Below are positions 14,830 through 23,219 of a DNA stretch of 64,000 bases, in pieces; position 1 is the stretch's first letter; each line of letters opens with the position of its first letter. The translations under genes were made by a program, and so were the position numbers. The stretch covers positions 62,001 to 126,000 of the forward strand of contig NZ_JAEEMU010000035.1 of the NCBI RefSeq assembly GCF_016283395.1, in the 5' to 3' direction. Under the pieces are notes generated by a model. That model searched no databases and was not told the DNA's origin. It saw only the letters and a list, made by a program, of their open reading frames with translations. This DNA comes from Ruminococcus sp. GTDB taxonomy: Bacteria > Bacillota_A > Clostridia > Oscillospirales > Ruminococcaceae.

Positions 14830-16737
14830 ATGAAAAAGCATTTTGCGGCCATTTTGGCGTTTATAATTCTTTCTTCATCTTTTGTGTCTTGTAATGATAA
14901 ATCTGATATTGATGATAAAACAACAAGTATTACTACACAAACATCTATAACACAAACTACAGGTATAGAGGAATTAACAACTACTGATTCAACTCAAACA
15001 AGTGCGAAAGTAACGCAAACAACGACAGCTTCTAAAACAACTACTATTCATTCAACTTCAAATATTGTTACTACTACTACGAAACCTGAAAAGTTGACTA
15101 ATGTACAGGAGAATTCCATAGCTTGGCTTAATTATCTTGCTATGCTATCACAAGAGATAAATTCTTCTCAAAACAGTAAAATGTACTTAGAGGAAGCTTA
15201 CGCTGCCTTAATTAACAATACAAATCCAGCTAATGTAAATGAGCTTACCGAAAGTCATCTTGTTAGTTTATTGGATATTATTGAAAAATATAGAATGATA
15301 GCAATAAAACGTGATAGATTAAAGTACATATATGAGCAAAATAAAGCCAAGGCATTAAAGGCTGCCATACCTAACCCTGTTGGATTATTAAGTGCAACTG
15401 AGTCGATAGATCCTATAAAGCTGATTGCTTCAGGTATATATATGGCAGTAGACTCTTTTAGCAGTTATTCCGCATATAAGAATGAAATCAATCAGGAATA
15501 CTTAAAAGATGGTTGGGCACTCGATGATGAAGCTGCGGAAAATTTGCACGATAGCCGAAAAAGAGCATTTACGTATATGATCGATATTGTTCGTCAGGAT
15601 AACCTTCCCGGTGATCTTGCTTTGAACGAAAGTGCTATCGAAAAGTTTGTAGAATGCAAGAATAATCCTAATGTAAATCAACAAATACAGTTTCTTGAGA
15701 CTAATGAAAATACATATCACGCCTTTGGAAGCTATTGGCTCTTATTAGCCGAATGCTATTATAATAACCAGCAATACCAAAAGTGTTTAGATTGTATTTC
15801 TGAATATGAAGATTTACATTCAGATATTTTCAGAAAAGACTATGAACTGGCTAAAACACTACCATTGGCAGTTGCAGCCGCATCACAGGTTCAATCAAAA
15901 GATAAATATGTTGTTACAGCTGAAAAATATCTGGAAATGATTACTGATAATACAGAAGCTGATCAATGGGATTTAAGGTATTTTGCTGCCGAAATGTATG
16001 TAGACCTATATTCCAAGACGCAGAACAAGGATTATTTACAATCTGCATATGATTTAACATTAAATAATGTAAATCATCTCACAGCAAAGCAGAAAGAGAT
16101 AAATAATACTTATATCGCAGCTGTTAAGAAAGTTTCTACACCTAAAACGGCTACTAAAAGTGAAAAGAAAAAAATCAAGGCTTATAATGAAGCTTTAGAG
16201 GACAAACGAGAAACTGAATTGCCTGAAACATATGAACCTCTTGCTATAAATTGTGATTTGCTCTTTGCTGTTGCTAATAAATTGAATATTTCTCAAGCTG
16301 ATAAAGATCGTATAGATGGTATATTATCTGATGGTAATAAGTCTATATTCTTGGTTAAACCAATCAGAAATATTTTTACGTTTAAGCCGACTAAAATGTT
16401 CTTTGCTTCAGAATATAATAAAGATGAGATTACTCTTCCTGTTTCTTGCGTATCACAAGGAGCGAAAATAAAAGTTACTGTTACAGGCGAAAATCAATAC
16501 GCTATTTATGATGACTGGAAGATTGATAAAGTAAAAAGAACTGGTAAAAATATTACTTTATTCAAAGCTGTTTATAAGAGCAAAAGTGCTAATGAGTGTA
16601 AATGGCAAATAGGCGATTTTGTTAAAGTGGAGATATTTAATGGTGATTATTCAAATAATACTCCAGTAGAAATTGATTTCAGAGTTGTAGAGAAAGAAGT
16701 TGGGTTTGGTTCTATCAGATTTGAACAGGTGGTTTGA
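14830..16737 (+). CDS. Large secreted lipoprotein with Thr-rich linker, unknown
   Basis: A 635-aa lipoprotein. Signal peptide ends in the lipobox SSFVSC (Cys21). Residues about 30-90 are a low-complexity Thr/Ser/Gln linker, as on cell-surface proteins. The rest is helical; the region about 290-420 looks like degenerate tetratricopeptide-type repeats (AFGSYWLLLAECYYNNQQYQ, KCLDCISEYEDLH). The last 130 residues may be a beta domain. It ends 1 base before the start of the next secreted protein. I recognise no family. It probably sits outside the membrane as a surface partner of the next gene's product. Confidence 0.65.
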   Translation: MKKHFAAILAFIILSSSFVSCNDKSDIDDKTTSITTQTSITQTTGIEELTTTDSTQTSAKVTQTTTASKTTTIHSTSNIVTTTTKPEKLTNVQENSIAWLNYLAMLSQEINSSQNSKMYLEEAYAALINNTNPANVNELTESHLVSLLDIIEKYRMIAIKRDRLKYIYEQNKAKALKAAIPNPVGLLSATESIDPIKLIASGIYMAVDSFSSYSAYKNEINQEYLKDGWALDDEAAENLHDSRKRAFTYMIDIVRQDNLPGDLALNESAIEKFVECKNNPNVNQQIQFLETNENTYHAFGSYWLLLAECYYNNQQYQKCLDCISEYEDLHSDIFRKDYELAKTLPLAVAAASQVQSKDKYVVTAEKYLEMITDNTEADQWDLRYFAAEMYVDLYSKTQNKDYLQSAYDLTLNNVNHLTAKQKEINNTYIAAVKKVSTPKTATKSEKKKIKAYNEALEDKRETELPETYEPLAINCDLLFAVANKLNISQADKDRIDGILSDGNKSIFLVKPIRNIFTFKPTKMFFASEYNKDEITLPVSCVSQGAKIKVTVTGENQYAIYDDWKIDKVKRTGKNITLFKAVYKSKSANECKWQIGDFVKVEIFNGDYSNNTPVEIDFRVVEKEVGFGSIRFEQVV

Positions 16738-16738
16738 T

Positions 16739-17626
16739 ATGAAATACTTGAAAATTTCTTTAGCTATATTACTTTCAATATCATTCTTGCTTTTACCCTC
16801 GTCAAGTGCGATGGCTCATGGTCGTGAAAAACATGATGAAATATTGTTTAAAGCTTTTTTTCCTCTTGAAGAACATGATTTAAAGAGTGGAACTAAAATC
16901 AAAGAAATAAGAGAAGTATTAAGTAACGCCTCATACCTTTCGATTGATCAACATAATACAAATTCTGGTGATGATGAAAAATTAAAAAAACTGAAAGACT
17001 TTGGGGTAAAAGGACTGCCTACATCAATTTATGATAGCGATTATAGGATACAAGCCTATGGTGAAGATCATAGAAGATTTACACATAGAGGTTGGGATCC
17101 AGATAAAAGAGAAGTCGAATACAATACAGAAGAGCTTGCAAAATGGATAATAAGAAAGCCAATTCTCGAAAACACTGTAGATAAAGTCTTTGATTTTAAT
17201 GGGGACACTAAAAAAAGAGACAGCTTTTGTGCGATAATCTATTATATTCATATATTGGGTGATAAGGAATATGATTGTAATAATTTAAAATATTATGAAC
17301 CTGAAAGAATAATTTTAGAATTAGGCGGCAGACCAGATAAGGCCGATATAATAGATGAGCTCATTTATTATATCTCCATACTGTTTAAAGATCAAAAAAG
17401 CACACAAAACTACACCTATATAATTTCCAAATTAAACGAAATTAATAGCGAATTAAAACCAATTGTAAAGAATGTAGCAGTATTAAAAAATAGTAATTCA
17501 GATGAGTTTAAAAAGTATAAAGCGTGTACAGATAGAACATTAAGTTTGATTAGATCAGACAATTTTTCTCTGCTGTTAAAAGGAGAAACTTTTTTTAATA
17601 AAGTGTTCTATAACCACCCATATTAA
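16739..17626 (+). CDS. Secreted protein resembling zinc-dependent phospholipase C / S1-P1 nuclease fold
   Basis: A 295-aa secreted protein. The signal peptide ends SSSAMA, giving mature His as first or near-first residue. Candidate metal ligands follow in order: HGREKHDE, DQHNTNSGDD, HRRFTHRGWD, and YYIHILGDKEY. The last resembles the HxxGD-x motif of phospholipase C and S1/P1 nucleases, all-helical three-zinc enzymes. This is inference from motif spacing, not full similarity. Start 16739 is chosen by signal peptide; the 14 preceding in-frame codons overlap the lipoprotein gene. It is coupled to that gene. Confidence 0.5.
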   Translation: MKYLKISLAILLSISFLLLPSSSAMAHGREKHDEILFKAFFPLEEHDLKSGTKIKEIREVLSNASYLSIDQHNTNSGDDEKLKKLKDFGVKGLPTSIYDSDYRIQAYGEDHRRFTHRGWDPDKREVEYNTEELAKWIIRKPILENTVDKVFDFNGDTKKRDSFCAIIYYIHILGDKEYDCNNLKYYEPERIILELGGRPDKADIIDELIYYISILFKDQKSTQNYTYIISKLNEINSELKPIVKNVAVLKNSNSDEFKKYKACTDRTLSLIRSDNFSLLLKGETFFNKVFYNHPY

Positions 17627-17667
17627 ATCTAGTATAGATTAAATATGACTTATGAAAGGAGAAACAA

Positions 17668-17865
17668 ATGAAAGCAGATGCTCATGAAATCATTAAAGAG
17701 AAGCGAACTGAATTAGGCTTATCACAGAAACAGTTAGCTGATAAAGCCGGATTAAGCCATAATACAGTATATAACTTAGAGTCTAATAGGGTATCAACAC
17801 ACCTTGAAACTTACGAAAAAATATGTAAAATTCTTGGTATAAAATTATCAAGTCTTCTGGAATAA
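17668..17865 (+). CDS. XRE-family transcriptional regulator
   Basis: A 65-aa helix-turn-helix protein (LGLSQKQLADKAGLSHNTVY, then NLESNRVSTHLETYEKICKI). AAAGGAGAAAC precedes it. It follows the secreted pair by 41 bases and precedes the small RNA. It is a candidate regulator of the twin promoters at 14709 and 17926, by position only. Confidence 0.85.
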   Translation: MKADAHEIIKEKRTELGLSQKQLADKAGLSHNTVYNLESNRVSTHLETYEKICKILGIKLSSLLE

Positions 17866-17873
17866 TAACAAAA

Positions 17874-17912
17874 ATCTCCCGACTTTCCTCAGAAAATCGG
17901 GAGATAAATTTT
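17874..17912. terminator. Terminator after the XRE gene
   Basis: ATCTCCCGA (17874-17882) pairs with TCGGGAGAT (17897-17905), followed by AAATTTTTT; A-rich on the other side. Confidence 0.85.
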
Positions 17913-17925
17913 TTATATGAACCTA

Positions 17926-17954
17926 TTGACATTCCCATTGTGATGTGATATAAT
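17926..17954 (+). promoter_or_regulatory. Promoter of the small RNA, twin of 14709-14737
   Basis: TTGACA, 17 bases, TATAAT, with the same TCCCATTxTGxTGTGA spacer as the lipoprotein promoter. Start of transcription is predicted near 17961. Confidence 0.8.
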
Positions 17955-17960
17955 AAATTC

Positions 17961-18157
17961 TGTAATATAAAAAGCACCTCGCAAGGAGCATCAGAGCTGG
18001 TAACTCTGACACTCCCGATAATCAGACAGATGCGGCAAACATCTGAATGACTTAGCAAGATGGCTATTTTGCGTGTATAATTATATCACGTTGAATATAG
18101 TATTGTCAAGCCTTTCAGTGTATGTTTTGCGGCATCAGACTGAAAGGTTTGTTTTTA
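17961..18157 (+). ncRNA. Candidate small RNA with three hairpins and terminator
   Basis: A transcript of about 195 bases with no ORF of note. Hairpins: GCACCT/AGGAGC (17974-17989), TCAGAG/CTCTGA (17991-18009), CAGATG/CATCTG (18027-18045), and the terminator CCTTTCAGT/ACTGAAAGG (18111-18147) followed by TTTGTTTTT. TGCGGCA appears in both the third loop and the terminator loop, possibly a repeated antisense seed. No known RNA family is recognised. Confidence 0.6.
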
Positions 18158-18480
18158 TATATTACCGTGAACAATGGTAACTTGACAATTAAATATATAG
18201 ATTTGAAGCGAAGATAAGCATATAGTAAATAGCGGTTTAATATGCTTTTTCACACTTTACATTAATGAGCCACGACGTGAGCCTGTTTAGTAGAACTAAA
18301 TCAACTCTTGGGTTTGTCAAGACAAGGCAGTATTCTGTATTGCCGTTGTTACAAGTAACAACGTAAAAAGTATCACGAGCCATATAAAGTGTAGAAAGCG
18401 AATAGGCGGACAGTACCATACCAGCTCGGTGACACTTATTCGAGAACAAACAACAGCTGTCAAATCAAACTATAGTTCAG
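18158..18480. other. Non-coding end of the island
   Basis: No convincing gene. It contains TTGACAATTAAAT near 18182 and the 20-base palindrome CGTTGTTACAAGTAACAACG at 18344-18363, the second copy of the one before the RHH gene. Short frames here have no ribosome-binding site. Confidence 0.5.
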
Positions 18481-18484
18481 TAAG

Positions 18485-18512
18485 AAAAAACGGTTCACTG
18501 AACAGTGAACCG
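18485..18512 (-). terminator. Terminator of tRNA-Gln
   Basis: Minus strand CGGTTCACTG-TT-CAGTGAACCG followed by TTTTTTC, about 20 bases beyond the tRNA 3' end. Confidence 0.85.
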
Positions 18513-18531
18513 TTCTCACTGATATATTGGT

Positions 18532-18603
18532 TGGGGTGGAAGGATTTGAACCCTCGAAATAACGGAGTCAGAGTCCGCTGCCTTACCACTTGGCGACACC
18601 CCA
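18532..18603 (-). tRNA. tRNA-Gln (CTG)
   Basis: Minus strand begins TGGGGTGTCGCCAAGTGGTA, closely like bacterial tRNA-Gln. The anticodon loop is CTCTGAC (anticodon CUG) within GCGGA/TCCGT. T arm GGGTTCAAATCC and acceptor ends TGGGG/CCCCA fit. CCA is not encoded. It lies at the border between the AT-rich island and the chromosome, so it may be the integration site. Confidence 0.95.
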
Positions 18604-18632
18604 GTGTATGTACTGATTTATTCAGCTTTATT

Positions 18633-18661
18633 ATTATACCACCCATGCAAGCATTTGTCAA
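18633..18661 (-). promoter_or_regulatory. Promoter of tRNA-Gln
   Basis: Minus strand TTGACA (18661-18656), 17 bases, TATAAT (18638-18633), about 30 bases upstream of the tRNA. Confidence 0.85.
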
Positions 18662-18804
18662 TAGGAAATTATATATTTTTATGTTTTAACTTTTATTCAG
18701 TATAAAGCAGCAGCTCCCGGGCTGAAATGACCGAACCCGGGAGCTGTGCTTCGCATATAAATACATTCTTCTTTCTTTTGAACTACTCTATATAAACTCT
18801 TATT

Positions 18805-20439
18805 TCAGCGATATAATCCTTTAGCAGACATTGCAATTCCCAAAAGCTCTGATGTTTTATCGCTTTCCTCCAACTCTCCAACTGTATCAATAACATGATC
18901 AAAGCTCGAATTGCCCTTATACTCGGAATCTTTAAGAAGCATTGCAAATTCTGCTGCCGCTGAAGCGAGTTTTATAGACGCTGACGGTTCTTTGTTATAT
19001 TTCTCCATACCGAAAAGCTGACTTTCGTATACGTCCTTATCGGTATCCACAGGCTTATATGTAACTGAAAGCTTGCACAGCTCGCTTCTTCCGTTATCCT
19101 CAACAGGCTGTGTTTCGTGCTCGGAAGCAAATTCGAGCTGAACTCCGCGGTAAGTATCCCCTGTTTCAGCAAGCTCTACTTCGTAAAGTGCAGTTACGCT
19201 GTGACCTGCTCCGACTTCGCCTGCATCCTTTGTATTGTCGTAGAATTCCTCAGCATTCATGAGTCTGTTATCGTAGCCGATAAGTCTGTAGCTCTTTATC
19301 CTTGAAGGATTGAACTCTACCTGTATCTTTACGTCCTTAGCTATTGTATATAATGTGCCTGCCATTTCCTGAACGAGAACCCTGTACGCCTCATCTACAG
19401 AGTCGATGTAGCTGTAGTTGCCGTTTCCGTTATCAGCAACTGCTTCAAGTCTGTCGTCCTTATAATTGCCTGTGCCGAAGCCTAAAACTGAAAGATATAT
19501 ACCCTTATCGCGCTTTGTTTTTATAAGCTTCACAAGCTCGTCCTCAGAGCTTGCACCTATGTTCAGATCGCCGTCTGTAGCGAGGATAACACGGTTGTTG
19601 CCGCCTTCGATGAAGTATTCCTCAGCAAGCTCGTAAGCCTTGTTTATACCGCCCTCACCGTTTGTTCCGCCCGATGCAGTTATATCATAAAGGGCTTTAA
19701 CGATCTTGCCCTTATCCTTTCCGCTTGCGCCTTTCAAGCGTGTTGAAGCATCACCTGCATATGTAACGATGGAGATTCTGTCATTCTCGCCAAGCTTTTC
19801 AGCAAGCATTGAAAACGCGTTCTGGACCAGTGGGAGCTTGTCATAATCAGACATGGAGCCTGATGAGTCGATAAGAAATACCAGATTTGAAGGCGGAGTC
19901 TCCTTCTGTTCAAGACGCTTGCCCTGTATTCCTATCATCATAAGCTTATTTGCCGAATTCCAAGGGCAGTCCGCAATTTCAACATAGTCACCGAAAACTC
20001 GTCCTGCTTCGGGATCGGGGTACTCATAGTCGAAGTAGTTGATAAATTCCTCTGCACGTACAGCGTCCTCGGGAACTATATTTCCGTTCTCCAGCATTCT
20101 TCTGACATTTGAGTATGAAGCAGTATCCACATCTACCGAGAAAGTTGAGAGAGGCTCGGCTTTTGGATCCTTGAAGCCCGATTCAATAAAACCTTTATAT
20201 TCCTCATTTGGTGAAACACTCTCCGCAGGCTTCCATGTTTCACATTCATCTGCACTTGCAGGGGCTTCACAATAATCTTCCGTATCAGGAGTTACTATAA
20301 CATTATTATTGCTGTGTCCGCTGTTGGGTGAATAATCTGCCTGTCCGTCGTATTTTCCGTCTGCGCAGCTGCACATTGCTGACATCATCACTGCACACGC
20401 AGCGGCTAATGCTGTAGTTCTTGATAGCTTGGTACTCAT
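18805..20439 (-). CDS. VWA-domain lipoprotein (YfbK-like)
   Basis: A 544-aa lipoprotein with lipobox AMCSC. Order: N-terminal YfbK domain (TFSVDVDTASYSNVRRML, VRAEEFINYFDYEYP), von Willebrand factor A domain with a complete MIDAS (FLIDSSGSMS, then Thr in ITASGGTNGEGG, and LATDGDLNIG), and the C-terminal DUF3520-type region ending in LLGIAMSAKGLYR. These proteins probably bind a divalent metal and protein partners at the cell surface; exact role unknown. RBS AAGGAGGAAA. Its promoter is at 20518-20546. A strong GC hairpin (18709-18742) lies downstream. Confidence 0.92.
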   Translation of the reverse strand: MSTKLSRTTALAAACAVMMSAMCSCADGKYDGQADYSPNSGHSNNNVIVTPDTEDYCEAPASADECETWKPAESVSPNEEYKGFIESGFKDPKAEPLSTFSVDVDTASYSNVRRMLENGNIVPEDAVRAEEFINYFDYEYPDPEAGRVFGDYVEIADCPWNSANKLMMIGIQGKRLEQKETPPSNLVFLIDSSGSMSDYDKLPLVQNAFSMLAEKLGENDRISIVTYAGDASTRLKGASGKDKGKIVKALYDITASGGTNGEGGINKAYELAEEYFIEGGNNRVILATDGDLNIGASSEDELVKLIKTKRDKGIYLSVLGFGTGNYKDDRLEAVADNGNGNYSYIDSVDEAYRVLVQEMAGTLYTIAKDVKIQVEFNPSRIKSYRLIGYDNRLMNAEEFYDNTKDAGEVGAGHSVTALYEVELAETGDTYRGVQLEFASEHETQPVEDNGRSELCKLSVTYKPVDTDKDVYESQLFGMEKYNKEPSASIKLASAAAEFAMLLKDSEYKGNSSFDHVIDTVGELEESDKTSELLGIAMSAKGLYR

Positions 20440-20517
20440 AAAATTTCCTCCTTTATTGTCCTTGCGGACAAATTTGAATTCGTAATACGACTGCCGCCGT
20501 ACCTTTTCTATGCTTTA

Positions 20518-20546
20518 ATTATACCCCGTCAGCAAGCCGTTTACAA
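20518..20546 (-). promoter_or_regulatory. Promoter of the VWA lipoprotein gene
   Basis: Minus strand TTGTAA (20546-20541), 17 bases, TATAAT (20523-20518). On the plus strand TATAAT at 20707-20712 is the likely -10 of the helicase gene. Confidence 0.65.
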
Positions 20547-20821
20547 CAACAGAAAAATGCCAATCCAAAGACGATTTGAAGTATATTTCCTTAATATCAG
20601 GTTTCATTTCCTTACAATTTATTGAAAATATTACAGCTTTCTTGCATTTTTTTCTAAAATTCAAAAAAATTCCCTTGCAGGTCTTTTCAAATATTTACAA
20701 ATGTGCTATAATTAGAGTATCAATTTTTGAGATCGCGGGGAAACTATATCCCCCTCACTTTAATAGTACATCGGGATATACTATTAAAAAGATAAATCAG
20801 CGTATAATGGAGATCTTTTTT

Positions 20822-23182
20822 ATGGACATTAATTCTTACATTTCAGCAAAACAGAATGCACTGAAAAAGTACTTCAGTCGTATGAACGATATGCAGCAGG
20901 AGGCAGTATTCACTGTCAACGGTCCTGTTCTTGTGCTTGCAGGCGCAGGCAGCGGCAAGACCACTGTTATCGTTAACCGTATTGCTAATATGATAAATTT
21001 CGGAAACGCCTATTTTGATACCTCTCGTGAAGGCAGTGACGACGACATTGCTTTTCTCAAGGACTACGCAGACGGAAAGACCGATGATTTCGACACTCTC
21101 AGAGATATCGTCGCAGTTGATCCTGTGCGTCCGTGGAATATCCTTGCCATTACCTTTACAAACAAGGCAGCAGGCGAGCTCAAAGAACGTCTTTCTGCAA
21201 TGATGGGCGAAGAGGCTCTAAACATAAATGCCTCTACCTTCCACTCTGCCTGCGTAAGGATACTCAGAAGCGAGATCGAAGCTCTCGGCTATGGCAGAGA
21301 CTTCACTATATACGACTCCGACGACAGTCAGAGAATGATAAAGAACGTTATGACAGAGCTTGATGTTTCCGAGAAGCAGCTTGCTCCCAAGGCTGTACTC
21401 AGCGAGATAAGCTTTGCCAAGGACAAGATGATATCTCCTGCGGATATGCTTGCCGATGCAGGTCAGGACTACCGCAAGAAGATGATATCTAAGCTCTATG
21501 CTATATATCAGGAACGCATGAGAACTGCAAATGCTCTTGACTTTGATGACATACTTGTGCGTACTGTCGAGCTTTTCGAGCAGTTCCCCGAAGTCCTCGA
21601 AAAATACAGAAACCGTTATAAGTACATAATGGTGGACGAGTATCAGGATACAAACCATGTACAGTTCAGACTTGTATCCCTCCTCTCGGAAGGTCACAAA
21701 AACCTCTGCGTCGTAGGTGATGACGACCAGAGCATATACAAGTTCCGCGGTGCCAATATAGAAAATATCCTGGGCTTTGAGGAGCAGTTCGCAGGTGCAA
21801 AGGTAGTTCGCCTTGAACAGAATTACCGTTCCACACAGACTATCCTTGACGCAGCCAACTCCGTCATAAGCAACAACACCAGCCGTAAGCCAAAGACTCT
21901 CTGGACATCAGGTGAAAAGGGCGATAAGGTCTACTGGTACAAGGCTGTTGACGAAACAGACGAGGCTCAGTTCGTTGCAGATACTATCCTTGAAAGATAC
22001 AAGGAAACAGGAAAGTATTCCGACAATGCCGTTCTCTACCGTATGAACGCGCAGTCCAACTCTATCGAGCGTATGCTTGTTAAATGCGGTATCCCCTACC
22101 GTGTTTACGGCGGTATGCGATTCTATGACCGCAAGGAAATAAAGGACGTTACTTCATACCTTGCATTCATCAACAACCACAACGATGTACTTCGTTTCAG
22201 ACGTATCATAAATGAACCCAAGCGCGGTATCGGCGATTCAACACTTGCTATCATCGAGGATATCAGCCGCGACCTTAAAATATCTCCTTTCGAGGTAATG
22301 AAAAATTGCGAGGAGTACGCTCCCCTTTCAAAGAAAACATCAGCTCTGAAAAATGCGTATACCCTTTTCGAGTTCCTTACAGAAAAGTCCGAGGAGCTCC
22401 CTCTTGATGAATTCCTTGATGTTCTCCTTGACAAGACAGGCTATCTCGACAGCCTTAAAACTCTTGAAAATGCAGATGTAAAAATAGAAAACGTACAGGA
22501 GCTCCGCACATCTATGGTTCAGTACATGGAACAGGCTGAAGAGCCTACTCTCAGCGGTTTCCTTGAGGAAGTAGCTCTCTATACGGAAGCTGACCGCGAT
22601 GACGGAAGCGATGACAAGGTAACTCTTATGACTGTACATTCCGCAAAGGGACTGGAATACGAAAACGTTTTCGTTGTAGGTCTTGATGACGGTATCTTCC
22701 CAAGCGCACGTTCATTCGACAGTGAGGACGATATGGAAGAGGAAAGACGACTTGCATATGTTGCCATAACCCGTGCAAAGAAGCGTCTTTACCTTGCAAA
22801 CGCAAGACAGCGTATGCTCTTCGGTCAGACTCAGCACAATATAACTTCACGCTTTATGAAAGAGATAGGCAGCGAGCTTGTTGAAAAGCACGACAATGCA
22901 GCAGCTATGAAGCAGCAGCTTGAGTCCGAGAGCAACGCCGTTACGGAAGTTCGCTCGGCAACCTTGCAGCAGCAGCTTGCAAGAAATAAAAAAGCCGCAG
23001 GCAGTGCGCCAAAGGAAGCTGTTACATATACCGCAGGCGAAAAGGTATCTCACAGTATATTCGGTGAAGGAGTTATAGTTTCCGTAAAGCCTATGGCAAG
23101 TGATTCTATGCTGGAAATTGCCTTCGATAAGGTTGGCACTAAGAAAATAATGGCAAACTACGCAAAGCTGAAAAAGCTCTGA
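20822..23182 (+). CDS. pcrA: ATP-dependent DNA helicase PcrA/UvrD
   Basis: A 786-aa superfamily 1A helicase, acting in nucleotide excision repair and replication restart. Motifs in order: Q-motif MNDMQQEAV, Walker A AGAGSGKTT (residues 40-48), motif Ia ITFTNKAAGELKER, Walker B VDEYQDTN, GDDDQSIYKFRGA, LEQNYRST, VTLMTVHSAKGLEYENVF and YVAITRAKKRLYL. The C-terminal SH3-like segment (GEKVSHSIFGEGVIVSV) binds RNA polymerase in PcrA. An acidic insertion of about 40 residues (EGSDDDIAFLKDYADGK) separates motifs I and Ia. Start 20822 follows GGAG; longer in-frame starts run through the promoter. Confidence 0.96.
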   Translation: MDINSYISAKQNALKKYFSRMNDMQQEAVFTVNGPVLVLAGAGSGKTTVIVNRIANMINFGNAYFDTSREGSDDDIAFLKDYADGKTDDFDTLRDIVAVDPVRPWNILAITFTNKAAGELKERLSAMMGEEALNINASTFHSACVRILRSEIEALGYGRDFTIYDSDDSQRMIKNVMTELDVSEKQLAPKAVLSEISFAKDKMISPADMLADAGQDYRKKMISKLYAIYQERMRTANALDFDDILVRTVELFEQFPEVLEKYRNRYKYIMVDEYQDTNHVQFRLVSLLSEGHKNLCVVGDDDQSIYKFRGANIENILGFEEQFAGAKVVRLEQNYRSTQTILDAANSVISNNTSRKPKTLWTSGEKGDKVYWYKAVDETDEAQFVADTILERYKETGKYSDNAVLYRMNAQSNSIERMLVKCGIPYRVYGGMRFYDRKEIKDVTSYLAFINNHNDVLRFRRIINEPKRGIGDSTLAIIEDISRDLKISPFEVMKNCEEYAPLSKKTSALKNAYTLFEFLTEKSEELPLDEFLDVLLDKTGYLDSLKTLENADVKIENVQELRTSMVQYMEQAEEPTLSGFLEEVALYTEADRDDGSDDKVTLMTVHSAKGLEYENVFVVGLDDGIFPSARSFDSEDDMEEERRLAYVAITRAKKRLYLANARQRMLFGQTQHNITSRFMKEIGSELVEKHDNAAAMKQQLESESNAVTEVRSATLQQQLARNKKAAGSAPKEAVTYTAGEKVSHSIFGEGVIVSVKPMASDSMLEIAFDKVGTKKIMANYAKLKKL

Positions 23183-23219
23183 TCCTACTTTAATTTACAA
23201 TGATATAAGGTGATGAAAT

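Noticed and set aside
18237..18449. 70-codon minus-strand frame near the island end
   Set aside because: No ribosome-binding site, passes through the 20-base palindrome, no recognisable protein features.
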